Assembly (NCBI GenBank): GCA_041390145.1
Contig: JAWKQM010000002.1
Span: 310,001 to 374,000, forward strand
Origin: Gemmatimonadales bacterium
Lineage (GTDB): Bacteria; Gemmatimonadota; Gemmatimonadetes; Gemmatimonadales; GWC2-71-9
Direction: 5' to 3'
Length of the DNA: 64,000 nucleotides
Of this stretch, positions 43,642 to 51,283 are shown one piece after another. A model generated the notes under the pieces. It was not told where the DNA came from. It ran no database searches and saw only the letters and a list, made by a program, of their open reading frames with translations. Within the stretch, counting starts at the first letter, position 1, and the number at the start of each line of letters is the position of its first letter. The translations under genes were made by a program, and so were the position numbers.

Positions 43642-45237
43642 GTGACGTCCATTGCCCTGCCCCGAAGCGGGCGGCCACAACTCGCCCGCTCCGAGGTGTA
43701 CGGCGCGCGCTACATGATCGCCTTTGCGGTCACCCTGGCGAGCGTGCTCGAGCTCGTGGACACGAGCATCGTCAACGTCGCCATCCCGCACATGATGGGA
43801 AATCTTGGCGCCACGCTGGACGAGATCGCCTGGGTCAGCACCGGCTACATCGTGGCCAACGTCATCATCCTGCCGCTGACCGGGTGGCTCTCCGAGCGGC
43901 TCGGCCGGCGCAACTACTACACCGGCTCCATCGCCCTCTTCACGCTGGCCTCGTTCTTTTGCGGACACGCAACCACGCTCCACGATCTGGTCTTCTGGCG
44001 GGCGATCCAGGGCATCGGCGGCGGCGCGCTGATCTCCACGGCGCAGGCAATTCTCTTCGACGTCTTCCCCCGAAAGGAAGCCGGCACGGCCATGGCCATT
44101 TTCGGGATGGGGGTCATGGTCGGCCCGACCCTCGGTCCGACCCTCGGCGGGTGGATTACGGACAACTACGCCTGGCCGTGGATCTTCTACATCAACGTGC
44201 CGCTCGGGATCTTTGCCGGCATGATGACCTGGCGGTATGTGCCGGAGCCCGAGCACCATATCGACATGCCGGACCAAGTGGACTGGAAGGGCCTGGCGCT
44301 CCTCATCATCGGGATCGGGTCGCTTCAGATCTGTCTCGAGCGCGGCGAGGCCCACGACTGGTTCGCCTCACGAGAAATCATCACGGAAATGACGGTTGCC
44401 GTCACCGCGATCCTGCTCTTTGTCTGGCACGAGCTCCGCACCCCGTTTCCCGTCGTCAATCTCCGGGTGCTCGCCAATCGCCAGCTGTCGATCGGTGTCG
44501 TCTTCGGGCTGCTGCTCGGTTTTGCCCTCTACTCGAGCGTCTTCGCCCTGCCCGTGTTCCTGCAGAACTTCCTGGGCTACACCGCCTGGGACACTGGCCT
44601 CGTGATCCTGCCAGGCGCGCTCGCCAGCGCGGTCACCATGGCGGTGGCAGGCCGGTTCAACACCCGGATCGACGCCCGGCTCAGTATCACCGTCGGCGTG
44701 CTCCTGTTCGCCCTCTCGATGTGGCGCCACTACCACTTCACGATTGAGCTCGGCATGGGCGATCTGCTCGTCCCGATGATCCTGCGCGGTGTCGCCATGG
44801 GGCTCATTTTCGTGCCGCTCACCGCCGCCACCGTTGCGGACCTCCCATCGAAGCAGATGGCGCAGGGAACTGGGCTCTTCAATCTGTCGCGCCAACTGGG
44901 CGGCAGTTTCGGAATCGCCATCACGGCGACGATTCTCCAGCGTTTCACCGAACAGGCGCGCGAGGCGCTTCGCCCCCACCTCGGTGTGACCGATGCGGCA
45001 CCCCGGCAATGGCTCGGGGGGCTGCAGCACCTCTTCCTGCGGCAGGGAGGCACACCACAAGAGGCCACCCACAAGGCGATGGCCCTCCTCGACAGGGTCC
45101 TGCATCAGCAGGCGGCGGTCATCGCCTTTGAAAAGGTCTTCTTCACCATGGGGGCGGCGTTCCTCCTCGCACTCCCCCTCTTGCTGTTCATGCGCACCGG
45201 AAAGGCCGCGGCCGGCGCTGGTCCGGCCGCCCACTAG
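43642..45237 (+). CDS. MFS drug efflux pump, DHA2 (EmrB/QacA) family
   Basis: 531-aa transporter with 14 predicted helices. Motif A region is GWLSERLGRRNYYTGSIALF; the motif C-like segment is GMGVMVGPTLGPTLGGWITD; ELVDTSIVNVAIPHMMGNLG is the usual DHA2 start. It begins at GTG 43642, 7 bp after the adaptor stop, and ends 3 bp before the convergent gene. It should expel lipophilic compounds by proton exchange together with the adaptor and TolC protein. Confidence 0.93.
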   Translation: MTSIALPRSGRPQLARSEVYGARYMIAFAVTLASVLELVDTSIVNVAIPHMMGNLGATLDEIAWVSTGYIVANVIILPLTGWLSERLGRRNYYTGSIALFTLASFFCGHATTLHDLVFWRAIQGIGGGALISTAQAILFDVFPRKEAGTAMAIFGMGVMVGPTLGPTLGGWITDNYAWPWIFYINVPLGIFAGMMTWRYVPEPEHHIDMPDQVDWKGLALLIIGIGSLQICLERGEAHDWFASREIITEMTVAVTAILLFVWHELRTPFPVVNLRVLANRQLSIGVVFGLLLGFALYSSVFALPVFLQNFLGYTAWDTGLVILPGALASAVTMAVAGRFNTRIDARLSITVGVLLFALSMWRHYHFTIELGMGDLLVPMILRGVAMGLIFVPLTAATVADLPSKQMAQGTGLFNLSRQLGGSFGIAITATILQRFTEQAREALRPHLGVTDAAPRQWLGGLQHLFLRQGGTPQEATHKAMALLDRVLHQQAAVIAFEKVFFTMGAAFLLALPLLLFMRTGKAAAGAGPAAH

Positions 45238-45240
45238 GCC

Positions 45241-45987
45241 TCACTGGCAGTCTTCAGCCACCCGGCGGACCTGCGTCTCCTGGGTGAGCCTGCTGCGCCC
45301 TGCGCCATTCACGAACTCCACGCTCGCGTCGGTGGAACTCGCCCACCCCAACGGTCCCTCCCCCTCCCGCCACTGCAGGCGCCCGCTCTCCGACTCGCTC
45401 CGATGCACCACGACCGTCGCGTCGCCGACGTTCACCCCTTCGTCCCACGCGTCCCGTCGAATCCAGCGATAGCGGCTCACGGGACCCTGGGGGGACGCGC
45501 TGTCCGACAGCCGCCAGATCGTCAGCCCGGCGTCCTCGGTCCACTCTCCGCCCGGACGGAGGGGCTTCGGGGGCAGCGGCGGGAAGAAATGCAGGAGAAT
45601 CCGGCTGAAGTCGAAGATGTCCCGCAGCGCGGCCGGGACGAAGGGAGTCACGTTGGAGAGGTAGTCACCATCGGCATCGAGAAGGCCGTTGTATCGTCCG
45701 CCAAAGATTCCGTCGGCGTCAGGCACAAACCGCCCTTCCGGGCCCTCCCGGAAGACCGCGAGCGTATCGTACCACGCCTCCACCTCCAGGCCCGCGCCGG
45801 TTGGCACCGCCCGGACGAGGAGCACGCCGTCACGCCCGAGGGTCTCGGTGCGACGCACTGACCCGAACGCCGACTCGAGCTCGCCGCGCGTCGATTCCAT
45901 GAACCGTGCGCAACCGATCGTCGCCGCCGTGTAGGCCGGCGCCTGCGCACTACCAGCCGTCGACACCATGGTGCAAAGCAGAAACAC
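45241..45987 (-). CDS. Secreted hypothetical protein
   Basis: 248 aa with a short signal-like start (MFLLCTMVSTAGSAQA). The start is a GTG at 45987, directly behind a 34-bp palindrome; an in-frame ATG at 45969 is an alternative. The body is Asp/Trp/Arg-rich beta-type text (GGRYNGLLDADGDYLSNVTP, LRPGGEWTEDAGLTIWRLSD, RYRWIRRDAWDEGVNVGDAT). No family or active site was recognised. It is the last gene of the PAP2 - binding protein - P5C dehydrogenase run, but the palindrome may isolate it. Confidence 0.6.
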   Translation of the reverse strand: MFLLCTMVSTAGSAQAPAYTAATIGCARFMESTRGELESAFGSVRRTETLGRDGVLLVRAVPTGAGLEVEAWYDTLAVFREGPEGRFVPDADGIFGGRYNGLLDADGDYLSNVTPFVPAALRDIFDFSRILLHFFPPLPPKPLRPGGEWTEDAGLTIWRLSDSASPQGPVSRYRWIRRDAWDEGVNVGDATVVVHRSESESGRLQWREGEGPLGWASSTDASVEFVNGAGRSRLTQETQVRRVAEDCQ

Positions 45988-45989
45988 AA

Positions 45990-46023
45990 GGGGTAGGGGC
46001 GCAACGCGTTGCGCCCCTACCCC
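45990..46023. repeat. Perfect 34-bp palindrome (REP-like)
   Basis: Two uninterrupted 17-bp arms, the left reading GGGGTAGGGGCGCAACG. It lies 41 bp downstream of the P5C dehydrogenase stop and 2 bp upstream of the next start on the minus strand. Palindromes with GTAGGGGCG/CGCCCCTAC ends are a recurrent intergenic type in several phyla. As RNA it would form a very stable hairpin. Confidence 0.92.
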
Positions 46024-46064
46024 CCACGGCCTCGCTGCCTCCCTGCCCCGCAGCCCCGCCTCCT

Positions 46065-47690
46065 CTACTCCGCGTCCATGAACGGATACCGGTACTTCGT
46101 CGGCGGATCAAAGGTCTCCTTGATCGTGCGCGGCGAAATCCAGCGCATCAGGTTGAGGATCGAACCCGCCTTGTCGTTGGTGCCGCTGGCCCGCGCGCCG
46201 CCGAACGGCTGCTGCCCCACGACCGCCCCCGTCGGCTTGTCGTTCAGGTAGAAGTTCCCGGCGGCGTTTCGCAGGGCGTCGGAGGCGCCGGCCAGCACTC
46301 GGCGATCCCGCGCGAATACCGAGCCGGTCAGCGCATACGGGCTCGTGCTGTCCACCAGCGCCAGCGTCTCCTCCCACTTCGCCGCGGGATAGACGTGCAG
46401 CGTCAGCACCGGCCCGAAGATCTCCTCGCACATCGTGCGGTACTTCGGGTCCTCGGCCTTCAGGAGCGTCGGCTCGATGAAGTAGCCGACGGAGTCGTCG
46501 CACCCTCCGCCGGCCACCACCTCCACACCCTTGGCCTTGCTGGCCGTCGTGATGTACTCCGAAATGCTGGCGTACGCCTTCTTGTCGATGACGGCGCCGA
46601 CGAAGTTCCGGAAGTCCGACACATCGCCCATCTTGATGTCGGCCATCATAGCCAGTACCCGCTCCCGGACCGCCGGCCAGAGGTTGTCCGGTACGTAGGC
46701 CCGCGAAGCGGCGCTGCACTTCTGTCCCTGGTACTCGAACGCCCCCCGCACCATCGCCACGGCGAGCGCGTCGGCATCGGCGCTCTGGTGCGCCACAATG
46801 AAGTCCTTGCCGCCCGTCTCGCCGACCAGCCGGGGATAGGAGGCATAGTTCGGCAGGTTGGTGCCCACCGTGCGCCAGAGTGTCTGGAAGACCTCCGTCG
46901 AGCCGGTGAAGTGGATGCCCGCCAGCCGCCGGTCGGCGAGCAGGAGGTCCGACACCTGCGCCGCGCTCCCGGGCACGAAATTGATCACGCCGGGCGGCAG
47001 CCCCGCCGCCTCAAGCAGCTTGTACACGTACCAGTTGCTCAGCAACGCCGCTGAAGCCGGCTTCCAGAGCACGACGTTGCCCAGGATGGCCGGCGTCGTC
47101 GGCAGGTTGCCGCCGATGGCCGTGAAATTGAATGGCGTGATCGCGTAGATGAACCCCTCGAGGGGGCGGTGATCCATCCGGTTCCAGATACCGGGGGAAG
47201 AGACCGGCTGCTCTTCGTAGAGTCGCTCGGCGAAGTGGACGTTGAACCGAAGGAAATCGATCAACTCGCAGGCACTGTCGATCTCTGCCTGGTAGGCCGT
47301 CTTGCTCTGGCCGAGCATCGTCGCGGCATTGACCACCTGCCGCCAGGGCCCTGCCAGGAGGTCCGCCGCCTTCAGGAACACCGCCGCCCGGTCGGCGAAC
47401 GGCATCGCCGCCCACTCGCGCTGGGCGGCCGTCGCGTTGGCGATTGCCTTGGTAATCAGGGCCGGGTCCGCCAGGTGCGCCTTGGCAAGGACCCGCCCGT
47501 GCTGGTGCGGGGAGACCACGTCGATGGTGCGGCCGGTCCGGAATTCCTGCCCGCCGATCACGACCGGGATCTCGATCGTCTCACCTGACATCTTGGCCAG
47601 GGCCGCCTTCAGCGCCGCCCGCTCGGGCGAGCCCGGGGCGTAGTTGAGGACCGGTTCGTTGCGGGGGGCGGGGGTGCGATACGCGCTCAT
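46065..47690 (-). CDS. pruA: L-glutamate gamma-semialdehyde (1-pyrroline-5-carboxylate) dehydrogenase
   Basis: 541-aa NAD-dependent aldehyde dehydrogenase, the final step from proline to glutamate. Catalytic Cys325 is in EYQGQKCSAASR and the general base Glu291 in LVGETGGKDF; ITPFNFTAIGGNLPTTPAIL and FTGSTEVFQTLWRTVG mark the cofactor site. Length and text follow the ALDH4A1/RocA-like type rather than the bifunctional PutA. No proline dehydrogenase gene is next to it. The ATG is 6 bp after the binding-protein stop. Confidence 0.93.
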   Translation of the reverse strand: MSAYRTPAPRNEPVLNYAPGSPERAALKAALAKMSGETIEIPVVIGGQEFRTGRTIDVVSPHQHGRVLAKAHLADPALITKAIANATAAQREWAAMPFADRAAVFLKAADLLAGPWRQVVNAATMLGQSKTAYQAEIDSACELIDFLRFNVHFAERLYEEQPVSSPGIWNRMDHRPLEGFIYAITPFNFTAIGGNLPTTPAILGNVVLWKPASAALLSNWYVYKLLEAAGLPPGVINFVPGSAAQVSDLLLADRRLAGIHFTGSTEVFQTLWRTVGTNLPNYASYPRLVGETGGKDFIVAHQSADADALAVAMVRGAFEYQGQKCSAASRAYVPDNLWPAVRERVLAMMADIKMGDVSDFRNFVGAVIDKKAYASISEYITTASKAKGVEVVAGGGCDDSVGYFIEPTLLKAEDPKYRTMCEEIFGPVLTLHVYPAAKWEETLALVDSTSPYALTGSVFARDRRVLAGASDALRNAAGNFYLNDKPTGAVVGQQPFGGARASGTNDKAGSILNLMRWISPRTIKETFDPPTKYRYPFMDAE

Positions 47691-47696
47691 GTCGGT

Positions 47697-48677
47697 TCAC
47701 TCATGGGGAAAAAGTCCCTGCAAAGATAACGGCGGCTGGCCCGGTCCGCCGAGCGACGGCGGCACCGCGGGCTGCAACCCGGCGTCGGCCAGGATCCGCT
47801 GTCCATCCGGTGAGAAGAGGAACCGCACGAACGCCTCGGCAATCTCGGGATGGGGTGCGCCGCGCGGGATGGTAAACGCATAGACGATCGGTTCGCCGCG
47901 GAATTCGACGCTGTCGTTCGCCGCGCGATTTGCGCCGGGGAGTACGACCCGCGCCTCCGCGTAGGTGGCGGCCTGGGAGGGATCGCTCAGATTGATCTCC
48001 GGGGGCAGGTCTACCCACCGGAACCCGCTGGTCCGTGCGATTGATGCGTAGGTCCAGACGTAATCAAGCTCACCGAGCTGCAGGAGCGCCGTCAGATCGG
48101 ACTCCTTGGGCCGCATGTAGCGCGGCGGGCTGGCGTTCTTGAGCAATCGGGCAAGCGTCGGCTGCCGGTAGTACCGCTCCGCCAGCTGCCACACCATGAG
48201 CGTGCGGTACCCGGCCGGGTCGAGCGCGGGGTCCGACCGTCCCGTGCGAATCCCCGGGCGGAGAAGCACCCGGTACCAGTTCTGGGTGTCGATGTCGAGC
48301 GCCCCCTGGGATTCGTTCCGAAAGGCGAGCACCAGGGAATTGGTGGCAAAGGTGGCGTACCAGTCGGCGTGGGCCGGGACCAGCAGCTTGGGGATGATGG
48401 CGTAGTCGGCCACGGCCAGAATGTCCGGCGTCTTGCCGAGCTCGGTGACTTTCCTGGCCGACTCGAGGCTCCCCGCCGACTCCTGGGAGGTACGGACCTC
48501 GGGGTTCGCCTTCTTGAATGCCTTGAGCAGGTTGCGGAAGGGGAGCCCGAGGCTGCCGGCGTTGAACACAACCAGGTCACCCTTGAGCGGGACATCCTGG
48601 GCCAGCGCCGCCGTGGGAAACCCAAGGACGAGGAGGGTGGCGGCAACCAGCGACCATCTGAGAAGCAGGGAGCGCAC
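47697..48677 (-). CDS. Molybdate/tungstate-type periplasmic binding protein (WtpA/ModA-like)
   Basis: 326 aa. The GTG at 48677 follows AGGAG and yields a signal peptide (MRSLLLRWSLVAATLLVLGF...ALAQ). The family pattern is LVVFNAGSLGLPFRNLLKAF, SAGSLESARKVTELGKTPDI and LAVADYAIIPKLLVPAHADW, closely following archaeal-type WtpA. Conserved Ser/Glu residues for oxyanion binding are in these blocks. No ABC permease or ATPase gene is adjacent, so it must partner with a remote transporter or act differently. Confidence 0.85.
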   Translation of the reverse strand: MRSLLLRWSLVAATLLVLGFPTAALAQDVPLKGDLVVFNAGSLGLPFRNLLKAFKKANPEVRTSQESAGSLESARKVTELGKTPDILAVADYAIIPKLLVPAHADWYATFATNSLVLAFRNESQGALDIDTQNWYRVLLRPGIRTGRSDPALDPAGYRTLMVWQLAERYYRQPTLARLLKNASPPRYMRPKESDLTALLQLGELDYVWTYASIARTSGFRWVDLPPEINLSDPSQAATYAEARVVLPGANRAANDSVEFRGEPIVYAFTIPRGAPHPEIAEAFVRFLFSPDGQRILADAGLQPAVPPSLGGPGQPPLSLQGLFPHE

Positions 48678-48688
48678 GCGCGAGACTC

Positions 48689-49450
48689 CTAGAATGTGCC
48701 CTGCCAACTGACCGTCACCTGATGGCCGTTGGTGAAGACGGATGGAGGGTGGATTCCCCACACTTGCCACTTCCCGCTCACCAGCTTGGCGGAAGTGATG
48801 CCGACGATGGCCCCGGCAACCACGTCGCTGGTCCAGTGCTGGTTATTGTAGACCCGCGACCAGGCGGTGCCCGTTGCCACCATGTAGAGGCCGATCTTGC
48901 CCCAGAGCGGGTGGACATCCTCCGCCAGGCTGGCGGCAAGCCCGAAGGCGGCCGAGGTGTGGCCCGAGGGCATGGAGGCGTCGTCGCTGGACAATTCGAA
49001 CGGCTCGAAATCGAGCGGTTCCGACCCGGCGGCGCTGGGCCGTTCCCGGCCGAAGGCCACCTTCAGGAAGGCGGTCACGCCGCCCGCCAGCACGGCGGAG
49101 GTGACCGCCCGCAGCCCGGAGCGCGTCAGCCCCGGTTTCTTGAACGCGAGGCCGGTCCCCACCATCACCGCCGGCACGAGCGCCCAGACCTCCGGCTCGC
49201 CGACCTTCTTGAACGCGCTCGCGACGTCGTCCTTGGTGCTGGTCTGGTTGTCCAGCATGTAGCTCCGGACCGGATTGTCGACCAGGAAGAGCACCGACAC
49301 ACCGGCGGCCACGACGAGCGGCTGGTACCATTGGATCTGGTAGGGTGGGGGGGCATCTTGGGCGAGGAGTGGCGATGCCTGCGCCCAGAGAACGGTAGCG
49401 CCAATGAGCGATCGGAGGAGCCACCCCTTGGGAGAAAGTGCAGTCGGCAT
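48689..49450 (-). CDS. PAP2-family phosphatase, exported
   Basis: 253 aa. All three phosphatase motifs are intact: Lys130-x6-Arg137-Pro138 (KVAFGRERP), Pro-Ser-Gly-His164 (SMPSGHTSA) and Ser-Arg-x5-His205-x3-Asp209 (SRVYNNQHWTSD). The N-terminus looks like a signal peptide (LLRSLIGATVLWAQASPLLAQ) and the C-terminus ends in an aromatic strand (HQVTVSWQGTF), which would suit an outer-membrane-linked lipid phosphatase such as LpxE/PgpB-like enzymes. It lies 11 bp upstream of the binding-protein gene. Confidence 0.9.
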   Translation of the reverse strand: MPTALSPKGWLLRSLIGATVLWAQASPLLAQDAPPPYQIQWYQPLVVAAGVSVLFLVDNPVRSYMLDNQTSTKDDVASAFKKVGEPEVWALVPAVMVGTGLAFKKPGLTRSGLRAVTSAVLAGGVTAFLKVAFGRERPSAAGSEPLDFEPFELSSDDASMPSGHTSAAFGLAASLAEDVHPLWGKIGLYMVATGTAWSRVYNNQHWTSDVVAGAIVGITSAKLVSGKWQVWGIHPPSVFTNGHQVTVSWQGTF

Positions 49451-49532
49451 TATTTAAGGTAGTTGAATCCCCCTCCGGTCCGCACGGTCCGGAGGCGCCC
49501 GGCCGGTCCACTACACCCCAGGACGACTTGAC

Positions 49533-49925
49533 ATGCGCCGCCTTTTTGCCCTCCCCCTGCTTGCGATCGCCCTGTCCGGCTGCCCGAGCTATGACAGCTA
49601 CACCCCGGTGGTGTCCCAGAAAGGGCTCATTCCGCCGGACCAGTTTGCCCGGTACGGGAAGGAGCAGGCGCAGGCCGTGGCCGTGGCGCGTGAGTTCGGT
49701 TTCGCGTACCAGGGCGACACCCCGGCGGACTTCGGGGCGCAGGCGGCCGCCGGCGCCGCCTATGCCCGCACCATGCCCGACGTGGTCAACGTGACCGTCG
49801 ACAGCCTCGGCCACCGTATCACGCTGCAGTTCCGGAGCGGCTGGCGCACCGCGGTTGATCCGATCGCCGACGGTCGGCGTGGCAACGAGACCCCCGGCAT
49901 CTCGGCGGCCGCACCTGCCTCGTGA
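49533..49925 (+). CDS. Small lipoprotein, hypothetical
   Basis: 130 aa. The lipobox LSGC places the lipid on Cys17 (MRRLFALPLLAIALSGC). The mature part has YGKEQAQAVAVAREFGFAYQ and VNVTVDSLGHRITLQFRSGW and no known motif. It overlaps the cutA start (GTGA), so the two are translated together. The gene is divergent from the PAP2 gene over an 82-bp AT-richer gap. Confidence 0.75.
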   Translation: MRRLFALPLLAIALSGCPSYDSYTPVVSQKGLIPPDQFARYGKEQAQAVAVAREFGFAYQGDTPADFGAQAAAGAAYARTMPDVVNVTVDSLGHRITLQFRSGWRTAVDPIADGRRGNETPGISAAAPAS

Positions 49926-50263
49926 CCGACGACTGCCTCCAGGTGACGGTGGCCGCTTCCTCTCGTGAGGAGGCGGACCAGCTCGCGGGGAGTGCGGTCG
50001 AACGGCGGTTGGCCGCCTGCGGCCAGGTCGCCGGCCCGATAGTATCCACCTATCGCTGGGAAGGGCAGGTGCGCCATGCGGAGGAGTGGCTCTGCATCCT
50101 GAAGACCACGCGGGCACGCTACTCCGAGCTGGAGACACTGCTTCGCGCAGCGCACAGCTACGACAACCCTGAGATCATCGCCACCGCCGTTCTGGCGGGC
50201 AGCGCCGACTACCTCGCCTGGCTCCGCGCCGAAACGGCGCCATCAACCGGAGGATCGACATGA
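49922..50263 (+). CDS. cutA: Divalent-cation tolerance protein CutA
   Basis: 113 aa. The CutA1 pattern is visible: VTVAASSREEADQLAGSAVE, RLAACGQVAGPIVSTYRWEG, EEWLCILKTTRARYSELETL and HSYDNPEIIATAV. It forms trimers with a PII-like fold; its physiological role is still debated despite the copper-tolerance name. The GTG start overlaps the upstream lipoprotein stop, and its stop overlaps the YIP1 start (ATGA). Confidence 0.92.
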   Translation: MTDDCLQVTVAASSREEADQLAGSAVERRLAACGQVAGPIVSTYRWEGQVRHAEEWLCILKTTRARYSELETLLRAAHSYDNPEIIATAVLAGSADYLAWLRAETAPSTGGST

Positions 50264-50985
50264 CCGCTCCAACTGCACCGGCCCCCGAATCCACCCCGAT
50301 CTGGGAAGACTTCCTCGAAATCTTTATCAAGCCGTCCGCCGTCTTTGAACGGCGCAAGGACGCCGGCTTTTTCGTCCCGCTGCTGGTCTTCCTGGTGGTG
50401 TTCATCGCGATCTGGTTCGGCCTGAAGGGCGCGTTTCAGCCCATCATGGACGCCGAGATGTCGCGCGGCATCGCGAAGGCCATGGCCAAGAACCCCCAGA
50501 TGACTGAAGAGATGGCGGCCGGCATGCGCGCCGCCTCCGAGAAGTTTGCGGTGGTGGGCATCGTGGTCAGCCTCCCGGTCATCGTGCTCCTGCTGGGGCT
50601 CACCACCTGGGTGGCCGGCAAGATGGTCGGGGCGGCCGTGTCGGTTGGGGCGGCGATGATGATCGCCACCTACAGCTACTTCCCGCGGATCCTCGAGCTG
50701 CTCGTCTCCGGCGCCCAGGCGCTCCTCCTGCCGGAGGAACAATTGACCGGAGAAGCGTCGGTCAAGCTCGGGGTGGCGCGGATGTTCAACCCGGATACGA
50801 CGTCGGGCGTGCTGATGGCAACCCTGATGCGCGTGGACGTCTTCACGCTCTGGATCACCTTCCTCATCGCGGTCGGCCTCCATGTGGTCGGCAAGATCCC
50901 GATGAGCAAGGCGCTGCTCGGCGGCGCCATCGTCTGGGTGATCGGCGCGCTTCCCAAGGTCCTGCCCGCCCTGATGGCCGGCTGA
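50260..50985 (+). CDS. YIP1-family membrane protein
   Basis: 241 aa with five or so transmembrane helices. The N-terminus (IWEDFLEIFIKPSAVFERRK) is the conserved amphipathic entry of bacterial YIP1 proteins; hydrophobic segments include AGFFVPLLVFLVVFIAIWFG and VVGIVVSLPVIVLLLGLTTW. The function in bacteria is unknown. It is coupled to cutA. Confidence 0.8.
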   Translation: MTAPTAPAPESTPIWEDFLEIFIKPSAVFERRKDAGFFVPLLVFLVVFIAIWFGLKGAFQPIMDAEMSRGIAKAMAKNPQMTEEMAAGMRAASEKFAVVGIVVSLPVIVLLLGLTTWVAGKMVGAAVSVGAAMMIATYSYFPRILELLVSGAQALLLPEEQLTGEASVKLGVARMFNPDTTSGVLMATLMRVDVFTLWITFLIAVGLHVVGKIPMSKALLGGAIVWVIGALPKVLPALMAG

Positions 50986-51013
50986 CCACCCAAGTACCCG
51001 CGCGGGAGAACCC

Positions 51014-51283
51014 ATGAAGCGCAGCACCATCATCACCATTGCCGTCGCCCTGGGCTTCGGCGCCATGCTCCTCTACTCCACGCTCAACAGCCAGAACGTG
51101 GAGTGCACCGTCACCGTCGAGTACAACGGGCGCAGCAACACCGCGACCGCCTCCGGCGCGTCCGAATCCGACGCCCTGCAACAGGCGCAGACCACGGCGT
51201 GCGGCCCGATCATCGCCGGCATGAACGAGTCGATCGCCTGCGGCAAGGCAATTCCCGTCGCAAAGTCGTGTAGGCCGCTGTGA
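51014..51283 (+). CDS. Small secreted hypothetical protein, 89 aa
   Basis: An N-terminal hydrophobic segment (STIITIAVALGFGAMLLYST) exports or anchors it. The rest has four cysteines (VECTVTVEY, TTACGP, SIACGK, SCRPL) that could pair as two disulfides. The ECTVTVEYNGRSNTATASGA stretch looks like a small beta domain. No family was recognised. The stop overlaps the GTG start of the following carrier gene, so both are expressed together. Confidence 0.7.
   Translation: MKRSTIITIAVALGFGAMLLYSTLNSQNVECTVTVEYNGRSNTATASGASESDALQQAQTTACGPIIAGMNESIACGKAIPVAKSCRPL

Noticed and set aside
45990..46023. Classical rho-independent terminator after P5C dehydrogenase
   Set aside because: There is no T-tract on either strand and the palindrome has no loop bases; it fits a REP-like element better, although it may still hinder transcription.
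49448..49470. Leaderless -10 box (TTAAATA) directly before the PAP2 ATG
   Set aside because: The AT-rich heptamer abuts the start codon too closely for a -10 element and no -35 is visible.
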